A stretch of DNA of 64,000 bases from CAZTHM01 sp041946825 (GCA_041946825.1 JBHGBD010000008.1:62001-126000), one strand, 5' to 3'; counted from the first letter of the stretch, positions 1-10,141 are shown. The notes: generated by a model not told the origin, from the sequence alone. Program-made: numbers and translations.

Positions 1-3000
1 GAATCCGGCGGCTATGTCGCCAACCTGCTCCGCATCGGCAAATACACGGTTACGGCTGAGGCAGAAGGGTTCAGTAAAACGGTGCAGGAGAATGTGGAGG
101 TGGGAGTCAACCAGGTTGTGCGCGTTGACTTGACCCTCCAGGTGGGCTCGACGACTCAGACCGTCGAGGTGACCGGGGCTCCGCCGCTTGTTCAAAGCGA
201 GACTTCGTCTTTGGGGACGATCGAGACGGAGCGCCGCATAGTCGACCTGCCGCTGAACGGACGCAACTTCATCGCCCTGGCGTATTTGGGTCCCGGAGCC
301 AATTCCGGCCAGCAGGGAACGAACGTCAGCGGCGGCGTGTTCGAGAACGAGCGGGGCAACGAAGCCCTCTCGGTCAACGGACTTCGCGTTTCGAACAACA
401 ACTTCCTGCTCGACGGCGTGGACAACAACGAGTTTGGGCTGGGCGGCGTGATCGCCATGCCCCCGCCCGACGCCATTCAGGAGTTCCGCATCGAGGAAAA
501 CTCGATGAGCGCAGAGTTCGGGCGCGGCGGCGCCGCGGTCAACGTCGCAATTAAATCAGGAACCAATGAAATTCACGGCGGAGCCTATGAGTTTATTCGC
601 AACGACAAACTGGATGCCGCGAACTTTTTCGACAACGTCGCCGGACTCGAGAAACCGTCCTTCCGCCGTAACCAGTTCGGCTTCTTCCTCGGCGGGCCTA
701 TCAGGAAAAACCAGACTTTTGTCTTCGGCGACTACCAGGGTATCCGAATCCGGCAGGGCCTGACCTTCGTCAACACCGTCCCCAGTGCCGGCGAGCAGCA
801 GGGCGACTTCAGCGGGCGCCTGACGGGAAGCACTTTCTCCCCCTGCCCGAGTCCCGGGGCAGGCGATCCCACTTTCGATGAAGGGGCGATTTTCGACCCA
901 GCCACCACGCGCAGCTTCACCTGCTCCGACGGGACGCCGATCGTTCTCCGCGACCAGTTCTCGTATCTCGGCCAGCCGAATATCATTCCTCCCGATAGGA
1001 TCAACGCAGTCGGTCAGAACATCGCCAACCTTTATCCGGCGCCTAACATTCCCGGGGCGGGATTCTTTGACAACTACGCGCTGAACCCCAAGCTGACCAA
1101 TGACCAGGACTCCTTCGACCTCCGAATCGATCACCGCTTCCGCGAAGGAGACCAGATCTTCGGTCACTACAGTTTTGGCGACGTTGACAGCCACCGGCCG
1201 GGTCCACTGGGTGATCTGGGAGGCGACTACTGCTGCCAGAGCAATTCCAAGAATCGCGCTCAGCACTACGCTGCCGGATGGACGCACACGCTCAGCCCCA
1301 CCCTGCTGAACGACCTCCACGGGGGCTTCTTCCGGTACCACGTGGCTGGACTGCCTCTAAATTTCGGCACGAATGCTTCTCAGGGGCTAGGAATTTCCAA
1401 TGCTAATCGCGGCGACGAAACTTCCTCCGGCTTGTCGTTTATCGAGGTAGCCAATTACCAACCGCTGGGCGATTCACTCTGGACGCCCGAATTTGTGGTG
1501 GAAAACATCTTCCAGGTTGCGGACACCCTGAGCTGGGTTCGCGGGAAGCATTCCTTGAAATTCGGAATGGATTTCCGGCGCCAGCAGCGAAACTTCTTTC
1601 AAACCACGGCGCCGGCTGGATGGTTCGGTTTCTACGGTCAATACTCGACTGACCTGACAACCGGGACCGGTGGTTCCGGCCTTGCCGACACGTTGCTGGG
1701 GGTTCCCAGTTATTTCGAGCAGGACAATTTGCGGGGCGAGTATCCTACCCGTTACTGGGACCTGGCGGGTTTCGTTCAGGATGATTTTCATGTTACGCCG
1801 AACCTGACCCTCAACCTGGGCCTCCGCTACGAAGTTGTATCTCCTGTGAACGGACGCATCGGGAACTTCGATCTTGCCAAGGCTATGGTGGTGAATGCCG
1901 AGGGACCGAATGGTGTGCCCCACGCCGGCGTCCAGTATGACAAAAACAATTTCGGGCCGCGTATCGGACTTGCCTGGTCGCCCTTCAGCGGCAAGCGCAC
2001 GGTTGTGAGGAGCGCCTTTGGAATCTTCTATTCCCAGGAAGGTAACATCTTCGACGACCTTGGACTGAACCCGCCCTATCTCTCGGTGGAATCACAAAGT
2101 TTTAGCGCCGGCGTCATTCCCGCCGCGGGACAGTACATTGACACGGTTCTCCCTGCGACGGTGGTTTTCCCTGATCCCAACTCTCCCTCCGGCACGGTTC
2201 GGACCAACGGCCCCAAGCGCGTTATCCCGAACATCATGGAGTGGAATTTCAACCTTCAACAGGAACTGGGCCACGACTGGGTGGCGCAGGCCGCCTACGT
2301 GGGCACGCGCGGTGTTCACCTCTGGAACCACGAGTCTGGCAATCTGAACCAGCCGCGCTTGCCCCTCGACTCCAATTTTTCTGACGGGAACTTCGGGCGG
2401 CCTTACTACGATCGCCTTCCGGGTCTGGACACCATTTTGCCCTGGAACTTCCCGATGCTCAGTCTGGCCTATCACGCCTTCCAGGCTTCGGTGACCAAGC
2501 GCTTTTCGAACGGCTTCAACATGCTTGCCTCCTACACCTTCGCCAAAAACCTGGGGACAGCAGACGGCAATGTGGGGACCGTAGCGATTCAGAATATTTA
2601 CGACATCGCATCGGCGAAAGGCCCTGTTCCGCCCGATCTGCGTCAGCGGTTTGTGGTGAGCTATCTTTATGAATTGCCGTTTGGCAAGGGCCGGAGATTC
2701 CTCAGCAGTATGTCTGGCCCCGTGGAAGCCATCCTGGGCGGCTGGCAGGTGTCCGGGATCACCTCGCTGCGCAGCGGCGAGGCCTATACGGCGTTCCTCT
2801 CCGATGGTCAAACCAACACCGGCGCCGGGGGGTGGCCGGATCGCATTCACGATCCCTACGATTTCTCATTCGGCACCGATGTGCAAGCGTCTATGGGGTG
2901 CCCCAACCCCGGTCACCAGACGCGCGAATGCTTTTACAACCAGGCCGCCTTCGTCCTGCCGCCGCTCGCGCCAGGCCAGACTTTCGCCCACCAGTTTGGG

Positions 3001-3243
3001 GATGGAGGGCGCAGCAACCTGCGCGGACCGGACCAGCGCAATTTCGATTTCGCATTCTTGAAGAACTTCAAGCTCACCGAGCGTCATCAACTCCAGTTCC
3101 GCGCGGAGTTCTTCAATCTCTGGAACACGCCGCAGTTTGCGCTGCCTGACGGGACCGTGGACTCCCCGGGCGGAGCCAGTATCTCGAGCACTGTGCCCGA
3201 TAACCAACGGGAAGTCCAGCTTGCGTTGAAGTGGACGTTCTAG
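1..3243 (+). CDS. Oar-like TonB-dependent receptor, 5' end outside window
   Basis: Outer-membrane receptor of the Oar/carboxypeptidase-regulatory type that imports large substrates, often glycans, with TonB energy. The frame is open from base 1, so the gene begins before the window; the first in-frame GTG (82) is internal. The visible part starts in a CarboxypepD_reg-like beta-sandwich (GKYTVTAEAEGFSK), followed by the LPLNGR motif of this receptor family near visible residue 83, a plug domain, and a long beta-barrel ending in KWTF with the terminal aromatic residue of outer-membrane barrels. Substrate cannot be read from sequence. The two glycoside hydrolases to its right, on the other strand, suggest a polysaccharide product, but this is inference. 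Confidence 0.93.
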   Translation, partial: ESGGYVANLLRIGKYTVTAEAEGFSKTVQENVEVGVNQVVRVDLTLQVGSTTQTVEVTGAPPLVQSETSSLGTIETERRIVDLPLNGRNFIALAYLGPGANSGQQGTNVSGGVFENERGNEALSVNGLRVSNNNFLLDGVDNNEFGLGGVIAMPPPDAIQEFRIEENSMSAEFGRGGAAVNVAIKSGTNEIHGGAYEFIRNDKLDAANFFDNVAGLEKPSFRRNQFGFFLGGPIRKNQTFVFGDYQGIRIRQGLTFVNTVPSAGEQQGDFSGRLTGSTFSPCPSPGAGDPTFDEGAIFDPATTRSFTCSDGTPIVLRDQFSYLGQPNIIPPDRINAVGQNIANLYPAPNIPGAGFFDNYALNPKLTNDQDSFDLRIDHRFREGDQIFGHYSFGDVDSHRPGPLGDLGGDYCCQSNSKNRAQHYAAGWTHTLSPTLLNDLHGGFFRYHVAGLPLNFGTNASQGLGISNANRGDETSSGLSFIEVANYQPLGDSLWTPEFVVENIFQVADTLSWVRGKHSLKFGMDFRRQQRNFFQTTAPAGWFGFYGQYSTDLTTGTGGSGLADTLLGVPSYFEQDNLRGEYPTRYWDLAGFVQDDFHVTPNLTLNLGLRYEVVSPVNGRIGNFDLAKAMVVNAEGPNGVPHAGVQYDKNNFGPRIGLAWSPFSGKRTVVRSAFGIFYSQEGNIFDDLGLNPPYLSVESQSFSAGVIPAAGQYIDTVLPATVVFPDPNSPSGTVRTNGPKRVIPNIMEWNFNLQQELGHDWVAQAAYVGTRGVHLWNHESGNLNQPRLPLDSNFSDGNFGRPYYDRLPGLDTILPWNFPMLSLAYHAFQASVTKRFSNGFNMLASYTFAKNLGTADGNVGTVAIQNIYDIASAKGPVPPDLRQRFVVSYLYELPFGKGRRFLSSMSGPVEAILGGWQVSGITSLRSGEAYTAFLSDGQTNTGAGGWPDRIHDPYDFSFGTDVQASMGCPNPGHQTRECFYNQAAFVLPPLAPGQTFAHQFGDGGRSNLRGPDQRNFDFAFLKNFKLTERHQLQFRAEFFNLWNTPQFALPDGTVDSPGGASISSTVPDNQREVQLALKWTF

Positions 3244-3474
3244 ACCATCTTACAGGGATGAGTGGCCGCCGGTATTGCGTAGGCATGAACTTCGAGCCGG
3301 CGGCCTCGGTTCTTGGGGTGATGGACTCCCGCACGAGGCGCAATTCTGGATTTCGGATTGTTTCGCGATGGGGAGATCTTGTTCTTTTGGACTGTTGACT
3401 GAGCGCTCGGTTAGGCGGAACGTTACTCTCAGAGCTGAAATTCTCGATGACAACAGAGGGAGTGCCCTTTACCT

Positions 3475-3677
3475 GGAAGCTATTGCAAAATCTTCCGCCA
3501 GCATCGTCAGGGCCCCGATTTATCGGGGCTGATAGAGGTGGGGGAAAGAGCGGGCTTTAGCCCCTGAGGCGCCTGGCTGGCCCTCAACGGCTGAAGCCGC
3601 AGACGTGAAGACATTGGTTCGGCCCCGATAAATCGGGGCCCTGACAAGCGATTAAGTCGGGTTTTGCAGCAGCTTCC
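3475..3677. repeat. MITE-like inverted-repeat element, copy 1
   Basis: A 203-bp non-coding unit between two convergent genes. Inside it, bases 3506-3529 and 3622-3645 are perfect 24-bp inverted repeats (GTCAGGGCC at the left tip, GGCCCTGAC at the right). Each arm contains its own 16-base palindrome CCCCGATTTATCGGGG or complement. Outer arms (3475-3505 and 3646-3677, GGAAGC...TTGCA / TGCAGCAGCTTCC) are imperfect inverted repeats. The interior holds a GGGCTTTAGCCC palindrome. A second, inverted copy lies at 46957-47126. No transposase is present. RNA from either strand could fold into strong hairpins, so the element may also terminate transcription of both flanking genes. Confidence 0.85.
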
Positions 3678-3679
3678 AT

Positions 3680-6600
3680 TCACTTATCCGGAGCCCAGTT
3701 ATATCTCGCCAGGATTTCACCCCTTTTGCTGACGAGCAAAAGGGCTGCCCGGCCTGGCTGCAGGCTTCCATTCAGTTTCTTGCTGCTTGCCGAATCCACA
3801 AAGCTCACCGAACTGGAGGAAGATGTTTCCGAGGTGAGCACGTACAAGGTTGCTTCCGGCAACTGTGTGGGGCATATCAAAATTCCTGCATCCTGGACTT
3901 CGGTACTGTAAACCGGCTTCACCTGTGCCCTCTTCAGTGCGAAGCGATACACATCGCCAACGGCTTGCAAGTTGTCATTCAATTCCAGAGGCAATGGGAA
4001 GTAGAGGATCCTGCCGTTGCCTACCGAGGTCTCCACGAATGACCGCTCTGAGTCAAGAAATCCCCGCTCCAGGTGAGTAGTCTTCTCACCCGAATAAGTC
4101 AGCACGGATTTTCCATCGGGCCATTCGATGGGGTTTTCCCGTGTCGCGAGGGGTCCCGCAACATAATCAATACCGACTTCGTGCTGGCGGGACGTAGGAT
4201 GAAAATGTTCGTCGGCGTCGAATCGGCCAGAGACGAGGAGCGTCGCCCCCGTGCGCACTTTGGCCAGAATGATGTCCCAGGCTCTTTGATTAAGAACCCA
4301 GGGAGAAGGCAGAATGATAAGTTTCGGGTCCCCAAGGAGTTCAATCTGGTATTCGCCCACAACATAGGCCGACGCGCGAGCGTAATGATAGAGCGCCCGC
4401 ACGCATTTTTGCTGCGCTTCGATTGCGGCGCTGTTGAACACGGAAAGTTGCAGTGATTGGGGGAGGACGATCGCGACTTCGGGAGTTCGCTCTTCGGTGA
4501 GGTAAGGCGCGGCGTGCCGGGCAAAGTCGCCAATGCCCGCCAGAACGTCGAGCCACAGCTTGTTCGAGCCGTCGGCGCGCTTGATGCCGAAAGCATCGCC
4601 GGTCGCCCAATCCCATTGCAACGACCCGCCATTGGCGGCGGCAAAACCCAACGCCAGCTTACGTTCAAAGAGGCCGAGACCCTGGACTTCGTCCCAGCGC
4701 CACGAGCCGTCCATGTTCCAGACGGGCTGGATGCCCGTTTCACCAATCAGGTTGGGCATACCAGGACGTTTGGCCGCCACGGAGTCCCAAAGCAGCGCGT
4801 CATCGCGCCACCACGTGTGATTCACAGTGAACGCCACTCCCGACGCTCCGTAGAACTGGTTCAGGATGCGGTCGCTCACTCCCCCTTCGTCCTGCCCGAC
4901 GGTGACGAGTTGGCGACTGCCTGTGGATCGAATTGCCGCAATGAGGTCCTCTGCCCACTCACTGAACATGTCCTGTGCAAACAGGTTGTAGTCAATGGCG
5001 CGGACGTTTCGCGCGCTTCCGTACCGGGAGAGGCTCAGATCTTCGCGGTCGGGCAGGCCAATCGCTCCGAAATCCTTCAATCCCTCGGGTGGCACGCTCC
5101 AGGCTTCACCCAATCGGCGGATTTCACCATACCGCTGCCTCAGCCAATCGTTCCAGGCCTTAACCTCCGTTGGGTCGGCGTTCGGGGTATTCCCGCGCCA
5201 GAGGTGCCTGGGATTCGAGAAGCTGGGTTCGTTGATAAGGTCCCAACTCAGGTTTGGCACGTCCTTAAAGCGGCTCACAATTGAGACGACGTAGTTCTTC
5301 TGGGCGCGGCGCGCCAAGGGATCGGTGTAGGGGTTGGTCCCGGGGCCGAATTGCAGAGGCTCCTCGCCTGGGAATCTTCGGATTGTTTGCGGGTCAAAAG
5401 CAAAAAAGGTGAAATTCACCTGAATATTGTGGCGTGACGCAGAGAGCAGAAACGCTTCCAGGCTGCGAAGGATACGCTCTTCGACCCCGCCCGTCACCTT
5501 GTCCAGATAATCAGCGTGGTTGCTCCACACGCCGGTTCGAACAAACGTGACGCCGTGTTTTTCCATGTCGGCGAAGTCACGCTCCCAGACATACGCGTTG
5601 GAGCTGCCGAGGAAGCCCGTGTAGAACTCGTCGGTGGTGAAGTAGTTCGTCCCAACCGGCGCAAAGGGCGCACCATTCCTGCGGAAATAGTCCCTGCCAA
5701 CCTCCAGTCGGGCGCCGGTCTTCAACAGTTGGTCGTCGCGAACCCAAAATCCGGTCTGATAGGTCTCACGAGTCTTTCCGTCTTCCTCGTACGCGGCCCG
5801 AACTCGGTACAGACCCGGCAAGAGAGGGCGACGAAAGGTGACACTTCCTTGAGTGGTTTCGCCGCTACAGGCGACTTGCGCCGTCTCGACGATGCTGCCT
5901 TGCGAGAAAAGCTCAACACGTACCGTGCCACGCAGCGGCACGCCTTGCTGCTGATTGCGGACGCTGCGAACTTGCACGGTTACTTGCGAACTCTCTCCCG
6001 GATGCAGACTGGCGTAGGCGAGTTCGAGCCGCAGGAACGTTGCCCCTTGACTGGCATATTCCGCTGCCGCCTGAATCAGCGCCCGTCCGTCCGCAGATGA
6101 CCAGTAAGCCGGCTCCGGGTCAAAATTCAGCGTTACAACCCGCGCCCCCAGCAAAGACGGCTTCTCGCCTCCATGCGGGGTGCGATAATCTTCGCGCACG
6201 ACTGGGGCGGCGACGGGATCACCATTGCTGTTCAGAATGTGGCCCATCCCCGCATAGTCGCCGCTGTCCCACCACGCGCCAGCGACAAAGACTCGCCGAG
6301 CGCGAATGGCCACACGGGGAAGAAAATCGTAGTTGTCGTCCCAGCGGAATTCCTCCCTCTCTTTCTGTGGAACTTCGTAGGTGTGCCAGATGCCCAGCAG
6401 GCGAGAATAGCTATTCTGCGGGCGCCCCGCCACGAACTTTCCGCTTTCCTCAAAAACCGGTACGAAGAGGGGCCGGCCGCCGAGTGTCAAAAGATTGCCC
6501 CCTGATTCGAGGTATTCCTCGATGGCTTTCCAGACGTCCGCCGGAAACGCTGAGCCGTAGGGAAGCACGAACAGATCAGCGCCCTGCAATGCTCGCGGTT

Positions 6601-6853
6601 TCTTCAAATCATCCAGGCCGAGAAACTCGGGCTGCATTCCATCGAGCGCCTGCCCAAGGGATTCACGAGAGATGGGCTCGCTATCGTGAGTTGGAAATCC
6701 GTTCTGCCAAAACACTACGACGCGTGCCTGCCCGTCAGAGCATATAAATAGGAGGAAAAGAGTTAGAAAAAGTCGTTTCACGTTGCACCTCACTAGTCCG
6801 ATAAAGGGACTGATTCCAGAATTCATTTCAGAGCCTTTACTGTACTCAGTCAA
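3680..6853 (-). CDS. Secreted clan-A (GH5/GH42-like) glycoside hydrolase
   Basis: A large exported glycosidase of about 1057 residues. After a hydrophobic signal segment (KRLFLTLFLLFICSDGQA) there is a class-I glutamine-amidotransferase-like domain (about 40-280, EYLESGGNLLTLGGR), a beta-sandwich, then a TIM barrel. WDLINEPSF near residue 540 supplies the acid/base Glu and LIGETG near residue 704 the nucleophile Glu expected for clan GH-A. A second amidotransferase-like domain (about 790-950), as in GH42 trimerisation domains, and a short beta domain close the chain. The start could also be Met10 (MNSGIS), which leaves a more conventional signal peptide. The exact family (GH5, GH42 or a relative) and substrate are uncertain. 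The last codons abut the inverted-repeat element. Confidence 0.8.
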   Translation of the reverse strand: MTEYSKGSEMNSGISPFIGLVRCNVKRLFLTLFLLFICSDGQARVVVFWQNGFPTHDSEPISRESLGQALDGMQPEFLGLDDLKKPRALQGADLFVLPYGSAFPADVWKAIEEYLESGGNLLTLGGRPLFVPVFEESGKFVAGRPQNSYSRLLGIWHTYEVPQKEREEFRWDDNYDFLPRVAIRARRVFVAGAWWDSGDYAGMGHILNSNGDPVAAPVVREDYRTPHGGEKPSLLGARVVTLNFDPEPAYWSSADGRALIQAAAEYASQGATFLRLELAYASLHPGESSQVTVQVRSVRNQQQGVPLRGTVRVELFSQGSIVETAQVACSGETTQGSVTFRRPLLPGLYRVRAAYEEDGKTRETYQTGFWVRDDQLLKTGARLEVGRDYFRRNGAPFAPVGTNYFTTDEFYTGFLGSSNAYVWERDFADMEKHGVTFVRTGVWSNHADYLDKVTGGVEERILRSLEAFLLSASRHNIQVNFTFFAFDPQTIRRFPGEEPLQFGPGTNPYTDPLARRAQKNYVVSIVSRFKDVPNLSWDLINEPSFSNPRHLWRGNTPNADPTEVKAWNDWLRQRYGEIRRLGEAWSVPPEGLKDFGAIGLPDREDLSLSRYGSARNVRAIDYNLFAQDMFSEWAEDLIAAIRSTGSRQLVTVGQDEGGVSDRILNQFYGASGVAFTVNHTWWRDDALLWDSVAAKRPGMPNLIGETGIQPVWNMDGSWRWDEVQGLGLFERKLALGFAAANGGSLQWDWATGDAFGIKRADGSNKLWLDVLAGIGDFARHAAPYLTEERTPEVAIVLPQSLQLSVFNSAAIEAQQKCVRALYHYARASAYVVGEYQIELLGDPKLIILPSPWVLNQRAWDIILAKVRTGATLLVSGRFDADEHFHPTSRQHEVGIDYVAGPLATRENPIEWPDGKSVLTYSGEKTTHLERGFLDSERSFVETSVGNGRILYFPLPLELNDNLQAVGDVYRFALKRAQVKPVYSTEVQDAGILICPTQLPEATLYVLTSETSSSSSVSFVDSASSKKLNGSLQPGRAALLLVSKRGEILARYNWAPDK

Positions 6854-7318
6854 GAGTCACTGCCAGTCCAAGCCAACCTAGAAAAATGCAAAACCGAACC
6901 CACTATGTCAATTGTTTTCAACAAAGCTCTTTACCGGGGCCTCAAACTCCACTTGGAGTCGCGGCCCTGAGCCGCTTTAGACTAGCCAAGGTCCGATGGG
7001 CGAAGTCCGAACCAGGGATAGGCCAGGCAGCCCTTGGCAACTCTCACATGGCGCCATCGAAACGTCGCTTGAAAGCATACAGCTCAGCGAGGACAGCAGT
7101 TCCACAGGTTCCAGGGTCTGAATTCATGTGTGTCAGGAGGGCAAGACGGGACGCGGGTTATTGGATTCAAATGTGGAGTTAGTTCCCCCCCCAGGATCTG
7201 GGGGTCGACGAAGGGTCATAAAAGGGATCATCTGGAAGCAGTTTGTAAAGCTCACGCGCGGGTTCGCGGCGGCGTCTTCTTGAGGGTCGATCGGAGCCCT
7301 CAGGGTGAGGCCACGAGT
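6854..7318. other. Intergenic region, no gene recognised
   Basis: About 465 bases between two leftward glycoside hydrolase genes. Short open frames exist but none shows a recognisable domain or a good ribosome-binding site. It must hold the leader and probably the promoter of the gene ending at 3680; I could not pick a convincing -35/-10 pair. Confidence 0.5.
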
Positions 7319-9064
7319 CTAGCTGACTGTCTCCAGCACCGAATTTGCCCAAATGAAGAAGGCTACGTGAGGGCTCCAATACTCGCAGGTGCGCCAGTCG
7401 AGGGTGTAGTCCATATCGAGGACTGGCTCATCCCGCATGTTCCCCGCGATGCCATTCATAATCCCTCCCGGTATCAGGCCGATGAACCGGGAATGAGGAT
7501 AAGGATTACGCATGCCTTCGCCGGTCATCATGCAGGCCGCGAAGGGATTCGCTCCCATAATCCATTCAAGCTGGCGATAGGCGAGGTCCACGTATTCGCG
7601 TTTTTGGGTGAGCAAGAAGGCTCGGCCCAGTACCAGCGCGTGACTCGCTAAATGGCAGTTGGCCCCTTGCCACCAGTACTGCTTTCGGACAGGATGGAAG
7701 TATCGGTAGGTTAGTCGACCCGCCAGGGGGCGATAGGTTTCAGGTGTAGGCGAGCCGATGAATACTCCCAGCGGCATGATGTGGTAGGCGTTGCGCGCGG
7801 TCATCGGCAAAACATATTCGTCCAGGTATAGGCGCACGGAGTCCAGCCATTTCGTGCGATCTTCGGCGTCCGGGAATGCCGTGTATAGTTCGAGGAGCGC
7901 AAGCGGAGGCACGGCTGAATCGACGATGTCCATGAATGGTTGTTCGCCATTCATCCAGAAGCCACGGACCTGGCGCTGCTCGGCGATGAATGTAGTGTTC
8001 TGTTGATTCACCAACGCTCGCCCGAGGAGGTACGCGTGTCGGCGGAAATCTTCGTCCTGCGTGGCGCGGTAGAGTTCGCATGCCGCCATCGCCCACCAGG
8101 CGATATCCTGGGTTGCCTTTGGCGCTTCCGGGAAAGCTTTCCAGGCACGCACTCCTGCCTCTAGACAGCGCCGCGCGTAATCGGGGTCTGCCTGCGCATA
8201 GCATTGGCCGATTAACCCCTGCAAAGCCGCAAAAACTGCGGCGGTGCCACTGCGTTTGGCGGGATTGATGTAGCGGTCGTCCGCCGTCCCTACGACGTTA
8301 TCCGTCCAGTGGTTGTCGCTGTTATCCCCGTTCACTCCCCCCGCCGCGTCGGCCCAGACTCCGCCGTCTCGGTCCTGCATTTTAAGGAAATAGGTGTTCC
8401 CGAATTTGACTTCCTCCAGAATCTGCTGGCGCGTAGGATCGGCGGGGCGCGGATCGGGGTTGTTGCGGTCGAGGTTGAGCAGCGCGAGGCCGTTGAGCAT
8501 GGTCACATCCATCCACTTGCGCAAGTCGCCGGCGTCGTGCCATCCACCCACCACGTCGACGTGCTCGCCCGTGTCACGGCGGCGCGCGTCATCAAGATGA
8601 CAAGCGGGGTGGACGCCTGGGACCTCCACTCCGCAGCGTTGGTAGCGGTAGTACCCAAACGCTTTTCTCACCGTGCGACGCCATACCTCATCTTGCACGG
8701 GGAATTGGATGGAGTGCTCTCCGCCTACAGTGATCTGGTAGAGCGCCGGTCTGTCCAGGTCGCTGAAATCCGCGGTCAGACAGGGGCCAAAATCATGGCC
8801 TGCAGTCACCAAAGGGCGGGTGATGCGGTATTTGTCCTCAACGACATCACGCAAGGTGCACGCCTTCGGTACCGTGGAGCCAGTCGCGCGCAGGACCAAC
8901 GTTTTCTTGCCCACGTGCGGGCGGAAACCCACGTGGCTGATGGCGATTGCGGGTTTGGGTGCAGCTGTCATCTTCTCAACGGGATCTGGAACGGGCGGGC
9001 CCTCCTGTGCATAAGCGGTGAATGGTAGAGCGGCAATTGTGCCGATAAAATGACGACGATTCAT
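7319..9064 (-). CDS. GH9 family glycoside hydrolase (endoglucanase type), Tat-like signal
   Basis: Inverting beta-glycanase of family GH9, probably acting on cellulose or related beta-glucans. The N-terminus (NRRHFIGTIAALPFTAYAQ) resembles a twin-arginine signal. Next comes an Ig-like CelD_N-type domain (about 35-130, ISHVGFRP). The (alpha/alpha)6 barrel follows, with GGWHDAGDLRKW around residue 175, where DAGD carries the catalytic base. Further C-terminal are the family PHSR segment and CEYWSPHVAFF near residue 560, where Glu is the likely proton donor. Length (581 residues) is normal for Ig-GH9 enzymes. Its position next to another secreted hydrolase and an Oar receptor fits a glycan-use locus. 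Cellulase versus exo-glucosaminidase activity is not decided here. Confidence 0.87.
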   Translation of the reverse strand: MNRRHFIGTIAALPFTAYAQEGPPVPDPVEKMTAAPKPAIAISHVGFRPHVGKKTLVLRATGSTVPKACTLRDVVEDKYRITRPLVTAGHDFGPCLTADFSDLDRPALYQITVGGEHSIQFPVQDEVWRRTVRKAFGYYRYQRCGVEVPGVHPACHLDDARRRDTGEHVDVVGGWHDAGDLRKWMDVTMLNGLALLNLDRNNPDPRPADPTRQQILEEVKFGNTYFLKMQDRDGGVWADAAGGVNGDNSDNHWTDNVVGTADDRYINPAKRSGTAAVFAALQGLIGQCYAQADPDYARRCLEAGVRAWKAFPEAPKATQDIAWWAMAACELYRATQDEDFRRHAYLLGRALVNQQNTTFIAEQRQVRGFWMNGEQPFMDIVDSAVPPLALLELYTAFPDAEDRTKWLDSVRLYLDEYVLPMTARNAYHIMPLGVFIGSPTPETYRPLAGRLTYRYFHPVRKQYWWQGANCHLASHALVLGRAFLLTQKREYVDLAYRQLEWIMGANPFAACMMTGEGMRNPYPHSRFIGLIPGGIMNGIAGNMRDEPVLDMDYTLDWRTCEYWSPHVAFFIWANSVLETVS

Positions 9065-9517
9065 CCTGAACCTCCTCCACCCCTTAGAGAGGCGGGCTGA
9101 ATGGCCTTCTTGGCAGTTCGCAGTTCATGCCCAAGGCACCTCTTCCTCATTGTCAAACAGGGGCGCATTTTACCTGAAACCGCTGTCCTGAAGCTGTCTG
9201 TTTTGTACTCTCCCTCCAGCTGCCTGTCACAGTTGACAATGCCGCGCCAAAGCGATTGGTTCACGGCGGGTTCGTAAAAGGTCCTGAGAGATGAAGTGTG
9301 ACTTTCGGGGATTCCCGGAGACTGCAAGCCTGTCCGAAGACCCTGAACTATTGGCTGCCCGTTCGACACTCCTCCCCTTTCGGCCGTTTAACGCCCGCCC
9401 AAAAAAGTGCTTCTTGCTTGGCATTCAGAACCACGACGGGCCGGGTCTCGCTAAGGGCTTGACTGGACAGAATGTCCGTGCAAAACTCTGGAGCAATCCC
9501 TTGAGGAGTGTGCGTAG
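9065..9517. other. Divergent intergenic region, nothing recognised
   Basis: About 450 bases separating the leftward GH9 gene from the rightward LuxR-type regulator gene. It should contain both promoters. I saw no coding segment with a domain, no repeat and no clear hairpin. Confidence 0.5.
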
Positions 9518-10141
9518 ATGGAAGCAGTAGCCGTTCGCGTCTTCGCTTCTCACCCGATAGTGCGGGCACAATTTGTCCGACTTCTCTCTGCGGCGAGTGA
9601 TTTACGGATTGTGGTCGAAGGCGAAGAAGCGCACGTTGGCATCTTCGACGGCGAAGCGAACTCCCTCGAAGCCGCGCTTACCTTGGCGCGCTTGAGGCAC
9701 CCCCTGATGAAACCCCTTCTGGTTTCCTCCATGACAGACGAGAGCGAGTGCCTGGGATGGATGCTGCGGGGAGTCTGGGGGATCGTCGCCTACGATAGTT
9801 ACGAGGATGTGCTGTGCCGGGCGGTGAGAACCCTGGCGGAGGGTCAGCTTTGGCTCCCCGGCTCGCTGGTCTTTCAGAAGATGCGTATCGATCGGCATTT
9901 TGCCGCACCATCTCACTCATCCACGCTCACGGAACGGGAGCAAGAGGTGTTGGGGTTGCTCTACCGCCGGCTCTCAAACAAGGAAATTGCCACCATCCTC
10001 CGTATCAGCGTGAGAACGGCCAAATTCCATGTGGGGAACATCCTGCACAAGTTGAACGTTAGCGACCGCGAAAAGCTCTGGACCTCCCTCGCACCCGGAA
10101 TGATTTCTCCTGTCCCACCTGTTCTTCGTCCTGTACCCTGA
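9518..10141 (+). CDS. LuxR/NarL-type regulator with atypical receiver domain
   Basis: DNA-binding regulator of 207 residues with NarL/FixJ architecture. The C-terminal 65 residues (LTEREQEVLGLLYRRLSNKEI, then SVRTAKFHVGNILHKLNV) are a clear LuxR helix-turn-helix. The N-terminal half has the receiver fold pattern, and Asp44 (GIFDG) sits where the phosphoacceptor is expected. The acidic pair normally found near the start of a receiver is missing (RVFASHP), and the stretch up to Asp44 is short. Phosphorylation is therefore doubtful. It lies 262 bases upstream of the injection-system operon on the same strand and is the natural candidate for its regulator, which is inference from position. Confidence 0.85.
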   Translation: MEAVAVRVFASHPIVRAQFVRLLSAASDLRIVVEGEEAHVGIFDGEANSLEAALTLARLRHPLMKPLLVSSMTDESECLGWMLRGVWGIVAYDSYEDVLCRAVRTLAEGQLWLPGSLVFQKMRIDRHFAAPSHSSTLTEREQEVLGLLYRRLSNKEIATILRISVRTAKFHVGNILHKLNVSDREKLWTSLAPGMISPVPPVLRPVP

